In this document: positions 12,786 to 24,459 of the stretch, piece by piece
Numbering within the stretch: the first letter of the stretch is position 1
How the letters are laid out: each line of letters opens with the position of its first letter
DNA from: Symbiodinium natans
Lineage: Eukaryota; Sar; Dinophyceae; Suessiales; Symbiodiniaceae
Assembly (NCBI GenBank): GCA_905221605.1
Contig: CAJNDS010002514.1
Span: 1-64,000, forward strand
DNA: 64,000 bases
Reading direction: 5' to 3'
Notes under the pieces: model-generated
Told to the model about the DNA's origin: nothing
The model's database searches: none
The model's input: only the letters and a program-made list of their open reading frames with translations
Translations under genes and position numbers: made by a program

Positions 12786-13690
12786 ACATATATATATAAT
12801 CTTGTAATCGGGCAAAATGTATACAAATCTAATAAATAGTAAAGGCCTACTGAGTAACCACGCTCGTCCGCAGAAGTCTGGTGGAGACCCTGTGGATCCT
12901 GGAAGGGGCCGGTCTTTGGCGGCATTGCACCTTCAGTGAGAGGCCACATCGGTGAAAGGCTTCGGTGACGAAGGGGTGCTGGCCTTGGCAGGAGGCAGTA
13001 GAAGGTAGCTCAGAGAACATGAGACAGCATAGGTCTTCCTGGAACTTAAGTGATTCATGAGCACAGTCCTGCAGTTGGCGCACGAGGGCACGCCTGAGAA
13101 ACTTGCTGTTTCAGCTATTCCGGTCTTCCTCTCATCAGGCGACGTCTCACCTTGCTAAGCGGGAGTCAGGCGCATATGCCGGGCATGCACCCACAGGAAA
13201 GCCAAGGGAGCAGCCTGATCCCAGCCCAGATCCTTGAGGCTCATGCCTCGGCCCAAGTGCTGCCACTTCGAGGCTTGCCGCGCATTGGGGTGGAGCACTG
13301 GGAGATGGGCTGATGCTTAGGAATCACCTGTGCAGCTCTCTCAAGTAGGGTCCCTTTTGGGGTCATTGCTGTAAGGCTGCCGTACTATATATATATATAT
13401 GTATATTTTTTTTGGTACCCACAAAGGGACCCGAATTTCGAGAACTACCCATGTATGGACATCCTTGAGCTGCGAACCCCTCAAAGGAAATCTGCTCGTC
13501 GGTGTCCTTCAGGGCAGTTGAGTTCACGGGAGGATTTGCTTGTTGGGTCTCGTTCTCTCTCGTTCCTTTTTGTCATGTTGTTTCGTGTCGGGGTGGGGTG
13601 GCAATGTCTTTCAGACATTAGGAAAGTCAAATCATTGTTGCCTCTAGATTGAATAGGGCGCCTCTATTTCCACAGGCGCAGCAGACCAAC

Positions 13691-13714
13691 CACCCCCACC
13701 CCCCCCCCCCCCCA
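13691..13714 (+). repeat. Poly-C tract
   Basis: An almost pure C run. Comparable runs lie at 22429-22453 (25 C), 34060-34081 (about 22 C) and 52438-52452. Poly-G runs lie near 19439-19450 and 51861-51872. Confidence 0.9.
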
Positions 13715-13720
13715 ATTACT

Positions 13721-14290
13721 TACAAAAGACAATGCTCGTATGACCGGTGTTCCAAACGATCCGCATGAAATTGTTCTCTTCAGTGTTCCAGGTGGTGTTT
13801 TGCTTGCGCATGCTGTGTTGGGAGTTCCAGTGATTGACAGCAGTTTCTTCGTGCGGTTGTGGGTTCTGACAATCAACTTTGCTGAGCAAAAGTTAGTGCG
13901 GCTTTTAAACTCATCCCCTCCGCTCCCCGCGTTTGCAAACACAATGCTCGTACATGTCTCGTTCTTTCCTTGCAAAGACTGTGCTAGCACAATGCCTTTG
14001 AAAGGAGCGCGCCTATTTACAAACACAATGCTCCGTGCAACTGAGAGATTCGTATGTCTTTCGAAGGAACACCTCTTGATGGCACGATGTGCTTTAAAGC
14101 AAGCTTGCGCGGCCTTAGAAAGCATGTGCCCGTTTGGGGTTTGTCTCAACTGCTGTTCAAGGCCAGTGTTCAGTCCGAAGCCGAGACAAAGAATAAAATT
14201 GAATGGAGTACGAGTAGATACGAGTAGTTACGAGGAGTGGGGGCACCCCCCGCGCCCCCCCACTTGCGAATACAATGAATGCAATGCTTG
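13721..14290. repeat. Cluster of a degenerate dispersed repeat (first block)
   Basis: A motif close to TTTGCAAACACAATGCTCGTA recurs near 13721, 13931, 14015 and 14262. It is usually preceded by a block resembling GCAAGTTTGCGCGGCTTTTAAA (13878-13905, 14097-14118) and sometimes by TTGATGGCACGAT (14076). Unit order is preserved but spacing varies, as in an old tandem or nested repeat. Confidence 0.65.
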
Positions 14291-14324
14291 TAATGATGGC
14301 TTTGGATAGGATTTTGAAGGAAAA

Positions 14325-14390
14325 CACGGAATGTGCATTGACGGCCGGAATCTCTTGACAGCAAGTTCGCACGGCTCCAAAGACAGGAGG
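14325..14390. repeat. Isolated copy of the same dispersed repeat
   Basis: Reads TGCATTGACGGCCGGAATCT, then CAGCAAGTTCGCACGGCTCC, aligning with the GATGGCACG...GCAAGTTTGCGCGGCTTTAAAA block. Confidence 0.5.
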
Positions 14391-14740
14391 ACCACAGGGG
14401 ACCAGGGGACCGCAGGACCAGGGCGGACAATGGGAGCCGGGGACCTCGGCACCAGCGGGGCAGGAGACTGGGCGACCCAAAAAAAAGGGGAAAAAATGAG
14501 GGAGAAGAAAGGGAGTAGAAACACGCGCCCTGCGTTTCAAAGGTTGCCAGAACACCAGAATACAGTGAGCACCATCCAAAGCTGGCCTGCAGCACGCGAT
14601 GGTGCTTGCAGATCGGAGTGCTGCTGCGAATCTGTGAGTCCGGACGGTCGCCGCGGAAGAGGAAGTCGTCTGTATCATCCTGCACCAAAGCAGGCTGACT
14701 TGGTGACCTGGTGAGAAAGCTTACCGGCCAAGCCTTTCCA

Positions 14741-14790
14741 CCCTAAACCCTAAACCCTAAACCCCAAACCCTAAACCCTAAACCCCAAAC
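14741..14790 (-). repeat. Interstitial telomere-type array
   Basis: Seven CCCTAAA-type units, two of them CCCCAAA. Confidence 0.9.
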
Positions 14791-15929
14791 AGCACTGAGC
14801 ACAAGAGCTCTCTGAGCTCTCCTCTGGTGAGGCCAGAGGCTTTGAGGTACAGCAAACCCAAAACCATGGCAGCATGTCTGAGGCAAAGATGACAAAATCA
14901 AACACGCAATTTGGCCAAAAGGCTTTTCGGCACAGGGGTAACCCTTGCTGTGACGACTGCTGCGACTGCTGCTCCAGTTCGGCAGGTTTGTGGTCGACCG
15001 AATGACGCTCCGGATGGATCGTGGCAACTGACAGCTCAAGTAATTATGAGGCCATTGCTGCATTTTTGCCTATACCTGCTTCGCTATTCAGGGGGACAGT
15101 AAGCTGCAGTTGTTCTCAGGCATGGACTAAAAATGTCCAAGCTCTGGGCCGAAACACTCCGACAAGTCGTTTGACTGAACAGATTCTGCAGACCTGGTTG
15201 AAAGTGATTCAGGCGGTCGGAACTTGGGTCTGTGAGAATGGAAGCTCGAGTTTCTTCGCACAAAGCTCGAGTTCCTTCGCACAGCCTGGGGGGATGCGGG
15301 GGGTTTCGCATCAATTTCGCACCACTGCATCTGCTGTCTCGAAAAAGCCACCGGTCGCTCAGCATGTGTTTTCCGAGCACAGCCGTCAAATGGACTGCGT
15401 GGACTGGCCCTCTTCAGCTCTGCAACACGTCTCAAAGGCCTTGGCTTTGCAACTTTGGTGCATTTCGCCTTGTTGAGCTGGCGCTGAAAATACGCCACAC
15501 AGAGGAGCAGAAGAGGACAAGAGGACATGCATCAATATGCTTGCATCGCATGGGCACAACAAAAAGGTGTTCTTCAATGTCAAGTATGTAAACCGTGTAG
15601 GAAATGCTCCAAGACCAAGCTGTGGACAAACATCCCTAGACTGACATCTCACAAGCATTGGGGCCACGCCAGGCGTGTGCGGAGGCGATCGGCTGCCTGA
15701 GCATGACGCAAAGACCTTGGAACAGCAACCGCCGAGGAGGGATTGGCACAATTGGCACCCTAAACCCCCTAAAAAGGGAGCCGAAAAAAAAGCCTGTTGA
15801 GGACATCCGACACTTCAGTTGCGAGCAGCTCTGTGGAGCGCCCCCTACTTGGGAGTCTTACTTTGCTCCCTTCTGCTTATCCCTTTTTTGATCTTCTGGG
15901 TGGGGGTGGGGTGGTTTGTGAAGGAATGC

Positions 15930-16165
15930 CCGTTGATGGCACGATACTCAACGATGCAAGTTTTCACGGCTGAAAAGCGCAGAGGGGTGCAGTGCCCCCC
16001 TGCCCGACCTCAAGTTGCACCCGCAATCGCTCGCATGATGTTTGTTGAAATGATTCATATGATGGGTTTTGGGGGAGTGTGCAGTATGCATTGATGGCAC
16101 GCCAGTATTTGGAGCAAATTTGCGCAGCTTTAAAAGCCCTCCTTTGCAAACACAGTGCTCGTATG
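15930..16165. repeat. Cluster of the degenerate dispersed repeat (second block)
   Basis: Two copies: GTTGATGGCACGATACTCAA with GCAAGTTTTCACGGC at 15932-15980, and CATTGATGGCACGCCAG at 16087, followed by GCAAATTTGCGCAGCTTTAA and then TTTGCAAACACAGTGCTCGTA at 16143-16163. Confidence 0.6.
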
Positions 16166-17888
16166 GCAGAAGATGTTTGGGTGTGGACACGAGGTCCATA
16201 GACGGGTCTATCGGGGTTTCTCTGTCAAATCTGTGTGCTTAGAATACGACATTCCTGAGGTTGCTTCCCCTTCAAACACGCGGAGCTGCTTCGGTTCATC
16301 TCAGTCTGTAGGGAGGCTTGCTGATGCTTGCCCATGTTGCCAGCATGCTGAAGCCGCTTTCGTTCACAAATTAGTTCAGCAACCCATTAGGAAGAGTAAG
16401 CTGCCGACTCCACTTCTCGCAAAGCCTCCAGCATGTGAAAGCGAGACGTTAACCCTATTTGGCGAGTGCATTACGAAGAACACCGGAAGAGCCGAACTCC
16501 ACTTCTCGCAACAAAAATGGCGCAAGTAGACTGGAAAGCACAGGTGCAGTTGCCACGCAACGCGGCACCCCTGTGAATTGGAATTTCTGCATCACTTGCA
16601 CTGCAGCTCATGCAGTCCTTCTGTTTTCGCTTTCCATTGACAAGAGGGTTGCTCTGTTGCACCTCAGCAAGTTGTCTCCGGAGCTGCGCATTTTCGTGCG
16701 CGAGGTCTGCCTCGCACGGGCCACAGCAGACAAGACGTTCTTGCATATCACGACTATCGACTCTCAATACGTTCGGTGTGTGGTTGAAGGAGCTTTCGAA
16801 CGACCCTAACTCCGTGCGTCAGGCGTAGGGCATGCGCAATAGTGACTTCAATAGTGTCGTTAGCTGACGTCATGGCCGGATGACGACTTGATGTAGAGAC
16901 GCCAGAGCCGACTCGGAGATCGTTCAGAGGGACGCGACATGGCTAGGCTGGGAACGCCACATTCTCTTCTTCCAGCCATTGTTGGCGAAGGGCTGTTCCT
17001 TGGGCAAAGGGTTGTCTTTCCAGCATGACAACGTTCATCGAAGCTGCACTACGCGCGGTGATTAGTCTGCCCTCCCATGCCGGCCTGGCTCCGATCCTGC
17101 GATGGGAGGCTCCACGAGCATGCGCTCGTAGTGCCTCGCGCCAATCCGAAAGGGATTCCACAACAACCCTCAGCAGCCACAAAGGGCCCAGCGCAGTTCG
17201 TGCCAAGTCGATGATCTCTGCCTGCCAGGCAACATGGCTGATAGCCAACGTCTTCGTTCAATGTGTTCTCGGGGATGAGAAGACAGACGCCGACATGCGC
17301 CAGATGTATGCATAAATGCAATGGTGACAGCTTGCCTTCAGCAGGTCAGAAACCAACTTTTCCCAAGAAGAGCAGTGCCTCAGTCTGTGGTCAAGGCTTG
17401 GAGCATCTTGGAAGTGCTCCAACTGCCAGGAGCATTAATCTATGATTGGGCCTGCCGAAACGAGTCCTGCACTTGGGCACAGCAAGATAGGAAAGGAAGC
17501 TGCTCTGAAGACTTTTGGAGAGATAGCAGGGTTCTTCCAACAATACCATTTGAGACATCGCACCAAGGGGATAGTTCAACATGTATGTGTCCAGCCTTTG
17601 TGGATTCGGTTATTCTTGCCGTCCCTCTTGTGTGTGCTGGCGGCGGTGCGTGCGTGTGCGCGTGCGTGTGGGACCACGCTTCAATTTTGAGTCCCTGATC
17701 CGGCTTGCTTCCGGAGTGGGGCGTCCATCGTCTTTCCTGGCAAAAAATAATTTTGCCTGAAGGAAGTGGGAGTTTCTAAAGATGAAGGCCCCAAGCAAGA
17801 CCATCCACAGCAGAACGTCTCCTTTTCGTTCTCACGCGCGCTGCGTGCTTTTCTCCGACCAGGCAGCGTGTTGGGCCGCCCTGAGGCG

Positions 17889-17995
17889 CTTCACCTGCCA
17901 GGATGGGCTAGTAGACCTTATAACCCTTAAAAAAGGGTGTTGATAGGGCTGTTTATGGGGGTTACAGGGCCTAATAGCCCATCCTGGTGAGGTTC
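17889..17995. repeat. MITE-like imperfect palindrome (~105 bp)
   Basis: The left arm around 17891-17928 (TGCCAGGATGGGCTAGTAG...TTATAACCC) is matched in reverse complement by 17960-17994 (GGGTTACAGGGCCTAATAGC then CCATCCTGG). About three quarters of ~38 positions pair. The centre holds AACCCTTAAAAAAGGGTG. No protein is encoded. Confidence 0.6.
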
Positions 17996-19448
17996 CGGTC
18001 TGAGCACGTGAGTGAATGTGAGCGATGCGTGCGATGCCTGCGGCAGAATCTTCTGCTCCGTTCTCTCGCACTCCTGAGGCAAAACAAGCTTCGCTCACAA
18101 GGCAAGTACAGAGCTAGAGCTGAAGTGCAATTTTTAGTGCATCTCAGAGTCCGCCAAAGCTTTGCATACAATCGTGTCTAGATCGGTAACATCATCTCGT
18201 AGATCTGAACATTGGGAGCATATGCAGCAAATTGCAGCAGCTGACACGCTCTCATCATCGCTCCGCACGAGCATATGTTGCATGACTGCTTTGCGGAGTC
18301 AGCCGCTCCAATGGCCCGCGCCTGCGGTGCAAGCAGCCATCAGCTCTTTCAATTCGCCGTTTACCTTAAACGGCCGGGCAGATTGAACAAAAGAGCATGA
18401 AAACATATGAAAGCCGCAAAACGCAGTTTTTTTCGACGACCTGCACATTGAAGATGGAGCCAGCTGGCTTCGGACAAGGCTCTTGCTCGGCCGACGGGGA
18501 AGTTTGGGTCGACAAGTGCCGCACTTTAAGAGGAACTCTCTGCAAACTCGTCCCGAAAGCGACCTAAGTTGCAAGAGACCCCGCTGTGCTCCGCTGAGCT
18601 GAAGGAGGCCGCATACATGTCGCCAGTTATCACGGGGCAATCCTTCTTCTCGGTCCATACGCCAAGCTTCGGCGGACTGCTGAAACTTGCCCTTGTCGTT
18701 CTTGTCTCTGGGTGGCCGAAGAACTAGGCAGCCTCTGGGCAAGTTGCTCACAGCATGAACCTCGTCTTGCGGAAGGGCGAGGGTAGTAGCATACAGCCAT
18801 CAGTGCGACTCCACTATGTGCCGGTTTTTGTGGAACTCCTACCCAAATACGATTCGCGCAACACAGCTGATACCGGGTAGTGTCTATGGTGTTTCCTGGT
18901 TCTGCCTGCGAAGGGTGCATCTGCCCCAGCCAAAGCATCAGAAGCCGTCTTCACTGCCTCGTTCCAGCCAGGCACACATGAAAGGATCACGCAGGCAGCC
19001 CTGATTGCAGGCCGCAGAACACGATGCACATCAATGTATCCTCACGGTACCCTCCCTCCTCATCCGCCCGTTTTGGCCACCCAGGCTTTTGCCCTTCACC
19101 TTCCCGCCCGTCACCGTACCCGTTGCTTGCCAAGCCTTGTACGCTTTGTTTAAGGAGGAGGTCCAAGTGGCTGCGTCGTCCGGACTTCCTGCTCTTCCCC
19201 CAACCCCCCCCCCCCACTCCTCACCCTGCCCTTTCTAGCTGCTTGTAAAGCGGGTCGGCATGGTCTAGATGGCTTATGTTAGTAGAGGTGCTAATGCCAC
19301 CTCCCCTGCCGGCTTCCTGCCAGTTTTCCTTTTCCAACCTCTAGAATGATCGTTTCTTTGAAAACGGTCCCAATCATGAGCATCACGAGCACCGCTCGGG
19401 TCGCAGCCTGAGGGGCGGCGGGGTCAATGCGGTATGGGGGGGGGGGGG

Positions 19449-19528
19449 GCCTAAAATAGACCAATAGTAGGACACCCTTAAAACAACGACCCCAATGAGG
19501 TACCCCCTATTTTCGGAAATCCCCCCCA
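19449..19528 (+). repeat. Dispersed short repeat, copy 1
   Basis: Shares ccaatag-n-acacccttaaa...gacccc...ggtacccc and CTATTTTCGGAAATCCCCC with the copy at 34131-34223. It is the most diverged of the three. Confidence 0.6.
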
Positions 19529-20530
19529 TATCTCGTATCTTCGGAATCCCAGGAGTGCCCAGGATGGTTTGCTTCATCTCAGCGCACCATTCAACCAAAA
19601 AATTGCTTCACCTCTTGCCGAGGGGATGACACGATTCGGGATTTCCCCATTTAAAAAAGATCTGTCACGAGGGCTTCACCTGAAGGATTATGGTCGTGAG
19701 AATTCCGAGAAAAAAGCCCCTGCAAAATCCTTATCGAAAGGCGCACGGTCCCGGACCCTTTTTCCGCCTCATGGTACACTGAGGTTGGACTAGGGGAACG
19801 AGCGACTCGAAATCACGATTCAACACACCAGCTTGCTCACCCAGCTGTGCAGTGCTCGAAACAATATCTGTCGCCGGCCCTTGCCTGGTGAAGCCTCCTC
19901 TCCTCCGAATTGAGCGAGAGTTCATCAAACGGAGCGCTGCGAAGATTGCACCACCCCAGAAGCCTTGCGCACGTGCTCGAGCGGGCGCGCACACACTTGT
20001 GTGCGCGGGTGGCGAAGTGTCAACATAATAAAACGAAGGCATACACGCGTGCCTGAATCCTTTCCTCATTTGCTCTGCCACGAGCTCTTGTGCAAACTGG
20101 GAGAGAACGGCCGTAGCCTCTCAGGAAGGCGCAACATCAGGATCCACACAGAATGATGCATCTCAATATACATATATACATATATATATATAACAAGAGT
20201 TTCTGGCTCCTTACTATTGCACAGGATTGCACCTTGTCGGTGCCGCTGCCGGCACTGCCCAACAGCCGGAAGCTGCAGACATGCATGGGATCGTGCCTTG
20301 ACAGCGGGCTTAAACGTTAAAACACTGAGGGGCCAGACTTAAATGGCATTGCTGAACCGGATTTTCGGCATCTTCAACATAACACGCGGTGCCCAAGGCA
20401 CCCGAAGAAAAGGCCTTCAAGATCCTGGACGGGGGAGCCAACTCAAGTTGTCCATGCTGTGCAGTTTTGTCCCATGCCCCCTGTTCTGCCACGTTGGACC
20501 CCTGCATGACACAAAGTGAAGCTGAAGCCT

Positions 20531-20599
20531 GGTTTTTAGGGTCTTTAAGGGTTTAGGGGTTTTAAGGGTTTAGGGTTTATAGGGTTTAGGGTTTAGGGA
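20531..20599 (+). repeat. Interstitial telomere-type array
   Basis: TTTAGGG units with T-run and A-insertion variants (GGTCTTTAAGGG, GGGGTTTTAAGGG), becoming regular toward 20599. Confidence 0.9.
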
Positions 20600-22542
20600 C
20601 TGTTTATTGCTAGCCCACGCGCCTCGGGCGTGATGGCAGCCGTGCTCAGCATGAAGGCCCAAGTGTGTGGTGCCACACTCAGCTCACCCATCAGAGCGGA
20701 GGGCCTCCTAAAGATAACGCTAAGAATGCAGGCTTGCAGAGCTACTCTGCATGCTTGTTGCATGATTTGCATGTTGCATGTCCAGTTTTCTGCTGGAGGT
20801 TTGATGTCACTAAGGCTACGGTCAAAGCACTCGGGCATGACCTGAACACAGCACGCCTGACAACGTGAGAGAAGACTAGCTATAACTGGATCTTGGGATG
20901 AAGCAAATTCTTTTCTTGAGCAAGACAAAAGAAGGGTAGTACGTGTGAAAGCCGGTGGCTAAGAAGTTGGGATCCCCATGGTCATGCAAGGTGCAACATG
21001 CCACGCCGAGGCTGCAGCTCGCCACCAGCCCCCTCGCAGCTCTCGCACAGTGGCCTTCACGGGGCTTCTTCGAACGGTCCAGCAGACTGCGCGGGATTTA
21101 CGCCAATCTGAGATGATCGCAGGACAGCTGTCCTTGCACAGTCCCAGTCAACGCCAAGCCACGACCCATGCAGCCCAACAACAACCATTGCTTATGAAAC
21201 GCCGAATGCTCGGAGCGGATGCTCAACGCCGCCAGCGAGATTCTTCAACCCAACAAACAGCCACTGTTGGTGGGAACATGTGGGAACATACTCAGTGTAC
21301 GCGTCACTTCGGCACCAGCTGTCATGGTTCATCGCGGCTGGCCTGAGGTTGTCTGAAAGCCCATCACCGACGTCCTGCGCCGGGGCCGGCAAAGCACGAG
21401 CTGCCAACGCAGGACTCAGCTCTGCGCAATGCTCAGGGCCCTCAATAGAAATCTCCAAAGTGAGAGCCGGAATGCTGAAAACTCAAGAGTTTCCTTCTGC
21501 ACCTGGGAGCCACGCAGGATGACCATGACTAGGCTACTAAGCCCCTGGGCTGACGAGTCTCTCCTCGCTACCATCACTGTCAGCATGACGTGAGCTTCCT
21601 CGGTCATGAGCCCACACCCTATTTGCCTACGGTACCTCCTGGGCGCTCTACACTTGAAACAAAGTGAGTCAGACTGTTGCCCTGCAAGGTGTTCAGCATC
21701 CGAGTTTTCTCACGGCCTCTCGATACCCTATGCGATGTGGTGGTTGCTTACTGGGCTTCCGTAACTTGGTTCCAGGCTCTGCCCATTGAGCTCAGCCGGC
21801 CTCTTGACATCCGCGTCGTGCTCATATGGCAGCACTGAGCTGCTGATCCACAACTTGTTCTTGTTTCTTCAAACTACATCTGTGTGCACCTCTCCACCTC
21901 AGATTCCGTATGAACCCCCTCTGCACTAAGGCTTTCGCGATGGGCTTGGGCTGACCTTGCAATCCACGCTGCTCACATCTGGTTGAGGGTATCAGACGAA
22001 CTGGGAACTAGAAGCACCCAGCACAAGCACCTAAACGACTCGCATACTCGCAGCGGTGCTCAGACTACGGCGGTGAAACGTGCACGTGATGCGCAAGGAG
22101 AAAGCATTTCAGACTGGAATCACTGTAGCACATGCAACCTTAACGTTGCTGAGGCATGATCCGTTTGCGTGTCTCGCGCACGGACCAGTCGCCTTGAAAA
22201 CAAGCTGGAAGTGTTGAAAGTTCGAACCTGCAAAAACCATGAGTGTGCTCATCTGCATCGTCATTAGGATTCCAGGACAGGGCGTGTATCTTCAGACGTA
22301 TGCACGAGCTCACCGACGTCGTGCGACATGGGCCAAAACAAATCCAAAACCTTATGATTGTCCCTGAGCCTCCTTTCGACGACCACAATCTCGAGTCAGG
22401 GAGAGCAAGCATTTGTCTTGAACCTCCACCCCCCCCCCCCCCCCCCCCCCCCCGCCTGAGCAGTCCACGACGTCGGCTGGTCATCGGCTGCGGCCCAGCC
22501 ACGCTATCTGAGAGCAAAAAGGAACAAGAAAACGTATCAAAC

Positions 22543-22587
22543 ACCCTAAACCAAACCCCAAACCCCAAAACCCTAAACCCTAAACAC
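22543..22587 (-). repeat. Interstitial telomere-type array
   Basis: CCCTAAA units mixed with CCAAACCCCAAACCCC variants. Confidence 0.85.
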
Positions 22588-23104
22588 CATAGAGAGCAGA
22601 CTCCGAGAGCTGCAGAATGAGCCGGGCCTTGTTGCTGGGAGCGGGAGAGACCTTCCTCACCAGGCTTGGGGCTGACGAAGCCCGGAAGGCCTGATCGAGA
22701 CATGTCCCTAGTTGTCCAGTAACCTGGGGGAATTAAAGGCGAGCCTTTGGGATTTTATAGGGATTAGAATAAATAATACACCAAAAGGTTAAAGGTTGCC
22801 TACTTACTACTAAGTATCTCACAAAATCCACAGGCCTGCCCTTCGATCATGATTTTTGAATGAGTATATCCAGATGCCACTTGAAGATCACAAAGCACGG
22901 CCTGTTCCTGTAGGCTTTAGACTGAAAACTTCACCAAGTTTGCAAGATTCCCTCCCCAAGGCATGGACACATTGTGAAACTCTAGGTGAAAGACCTGACC
23001 AATCGTCCTCACCATGCAAAAAGAACAGCACTTGATACGTTGTTCCATGTCATCAGACTCACGTGACTACTTAAGCCCACAATCTCCACACCGAGGGGGC
23101 AAGA

Positions 23105-23180
23105 CTAAACCCCAAACCCTCAACCCCAAACCCTTTTGCCGGAGGGCTCTCTTACCCTAAAACCCTAAACCCTAAACCCA
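23105..23180 (-). repeat. Two neighbouring telomere-type arrays
   Basis: Variant CCCCAAACCCTCAA units at 23105-23134 and regular CCCTAAA units at 23153-23180, split by an 18-bp unrelated stretch. Confidence 0.85.
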
Positions 23181-23302
23181 TTTGTTGCAGAATGGCTCGC
23201 CCCGGTAGCTGCCCTCGAGCTTGCCTGGTCGGGCAGGACGGGGCCATGGCCTGGAAACTGTGAAGAAATCGATGCTGGAAGATGCTGGAAGACGATAGTT
23301 AA

Positions 23303-23322
23303 GTTTAGGGTTAGGGTTAGGG
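23303..23322 (+). repeat. Short telomere-type array
   Basis: TTTAGGGTTAGGGTTAGGGG: one TTTAGGG and two TTAGGG units, a six-base variant found only here. Confidence 0.75.
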
Positions 23323-23837
23323 GCCTTAATAATCAGAATAGGGTTTGGGGGGTTCTTATCGTATGATTACAAACGGGCCGTAGGGGGAATACTATTCGTA
23401 CTTATTTCCGACCCCTATATTACTTGCAAGCGATCTGGGGACCAGAGATGCTTTAGGGAATGCCGGCAGTACATCCTCCCTGAATAGAGCCAAGCCGCTG
23501 GGCGAGCCCTAAAACCCGCCACACGACACAGCTGGTACGAGCAACACATATTTCCACCCACCCTTTCAAACTTCAAGGCAGTCTTCGACCAGAATAGACA
23601 GGTTCGTTGCAGCCATGCTGGCCACTTCATTCGTCAGATGGAGAGCCAGAGAATTAAAGGCTCCGATTTTTCTGCCGTTCCCAGGTCTCGAAAGGCCGCG
23701 CCTAGTAAAACGGCGTTTAGGGCTTCAAAAACACGACCTCCCCTCTGTGGTTTCCTGTGTTTCGAGAGCTTGGATTGTAGATTGAGTCTGTAGAGTCTGT
23801 GTACACGTTCCGCCAAATAGCAGAGGCAAACTCTCAA

Positions 23838-24072
23838 AACAAGCCCTTTCGCTGCAACCCCCTCCCAACCACCCAGAAAGCAATCATGAGCAACGAAGAG
23901 CTTTTGCTCGCAAACGTGGCTGAAGTGCACGTGAATACTTGAAGAGGGCTGGGGTATTGGGCAACCTGTTTGAGGGCCCGCCGGCCAGGTCTCCGGAGAA
24001 ACACTGTCTCCTCGACTCGAGGCACTGCCTTGGCCCTTCAACAACCAACACGTGCCCCCCCTTTCAAATGCC
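23838..24072 (-). repeat. Split direct repeat B2 (3' end of the retrotransposon)
   Basis: 235 bp, identical to 24218-24452. The match stops at 23838, which I take as the 3' end of the element. The flank beyond it (ctctcaaa) is unrelated. Confidence 0.88.
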
Positions 24073-24118
24073 CTCGCACTTTTGATATAACCTGTTTCTC
24101 CAACAGGGTGGGGGGGTG

Positions 24119-24217
24119 GGCAAAGAATCCTTGGACCTCACTCCGTGACCCAGCTTGGGCCGCACACCACCATGCAGCTCATTCACTTGTTCTTACTCAC
24201 ACTGCGTGTGGAATCAC
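24119..24217 (-). repeat. Split direct repeat A2
   Basis: 99 bp, identical to A1 at 30884-30982. It lies directly after B1 and is followed by a 46-bp unique spacer (24073-24118) containing a G-rich run on the plus strand. Confidence 0.9.
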
Positions 24218-24452
24218 AACAAGCCCTTTCGCTGCAACCCCCTCCCAACCACCCAGAAAGCAATCATGAGCAACGAAGAGCTTTTGCTCGCAAACGTGGC
24301 TGAAGTGCACGTGAATACTTGAAGAGGGCTGGGGTATTGGGCAACCTGTTTGAGGGCCCGCCGGCCAGGTCTCCGGAGAAACACTGTCTCCTCGACTCGA
24401 GGCACTGCCTTGGCCCTTCAACAACCAACACGTGCCCCCCCTTTCAAATGCC
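24218..24452 (-). repeat. Split direct repeat B1
   Basis: 235 bp, identical to 23838-24072. It starts 7 nt after the recombinase stop codon and runs straight into A2 with no spacer. The B1|A2 join reproduces the sequence expected at the junction of the circular intermediate. Confidence 0.9.
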
Positions 24453-24459
24453 TCTTACT

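Larger units (their letters stand above)
16166..22542. other. Gene-poor stretch
   Basis: Apart from the palindrome at 17.9 kb, a short dispersed repeat at 19.45 kb and a telomere-type array at 20.5 kb, nothing was found on either strand that reads as a protein for more than a few dozen codons. Confidence 0.45.

Noticed and set aside
20101-20130. Dinoflagellate spliced-leader relic (CCGTAGCC piece)
   Set aside because: Only eight bases match and the following TTTTGGCTCAAG is missing. No convincing relic was found before any gene here.
22195-22235. tRNA T-arm-like GGTTCGAAC on the minus strand
   Set aside because: No matching A box, anticodon arm or acceptor stem could be placed around it. 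No tRNA is called in the window.
23838-24452. Long terminal repeats of an LTR retrotransposon
   Set aside because: The two 235-bp copies both lie at the 3' side of the ORFs, 380 bp apart, while the 5' end carries a different 99-bp repeat. Together with a tyrosine recombinase this is a split direct repeat structure.
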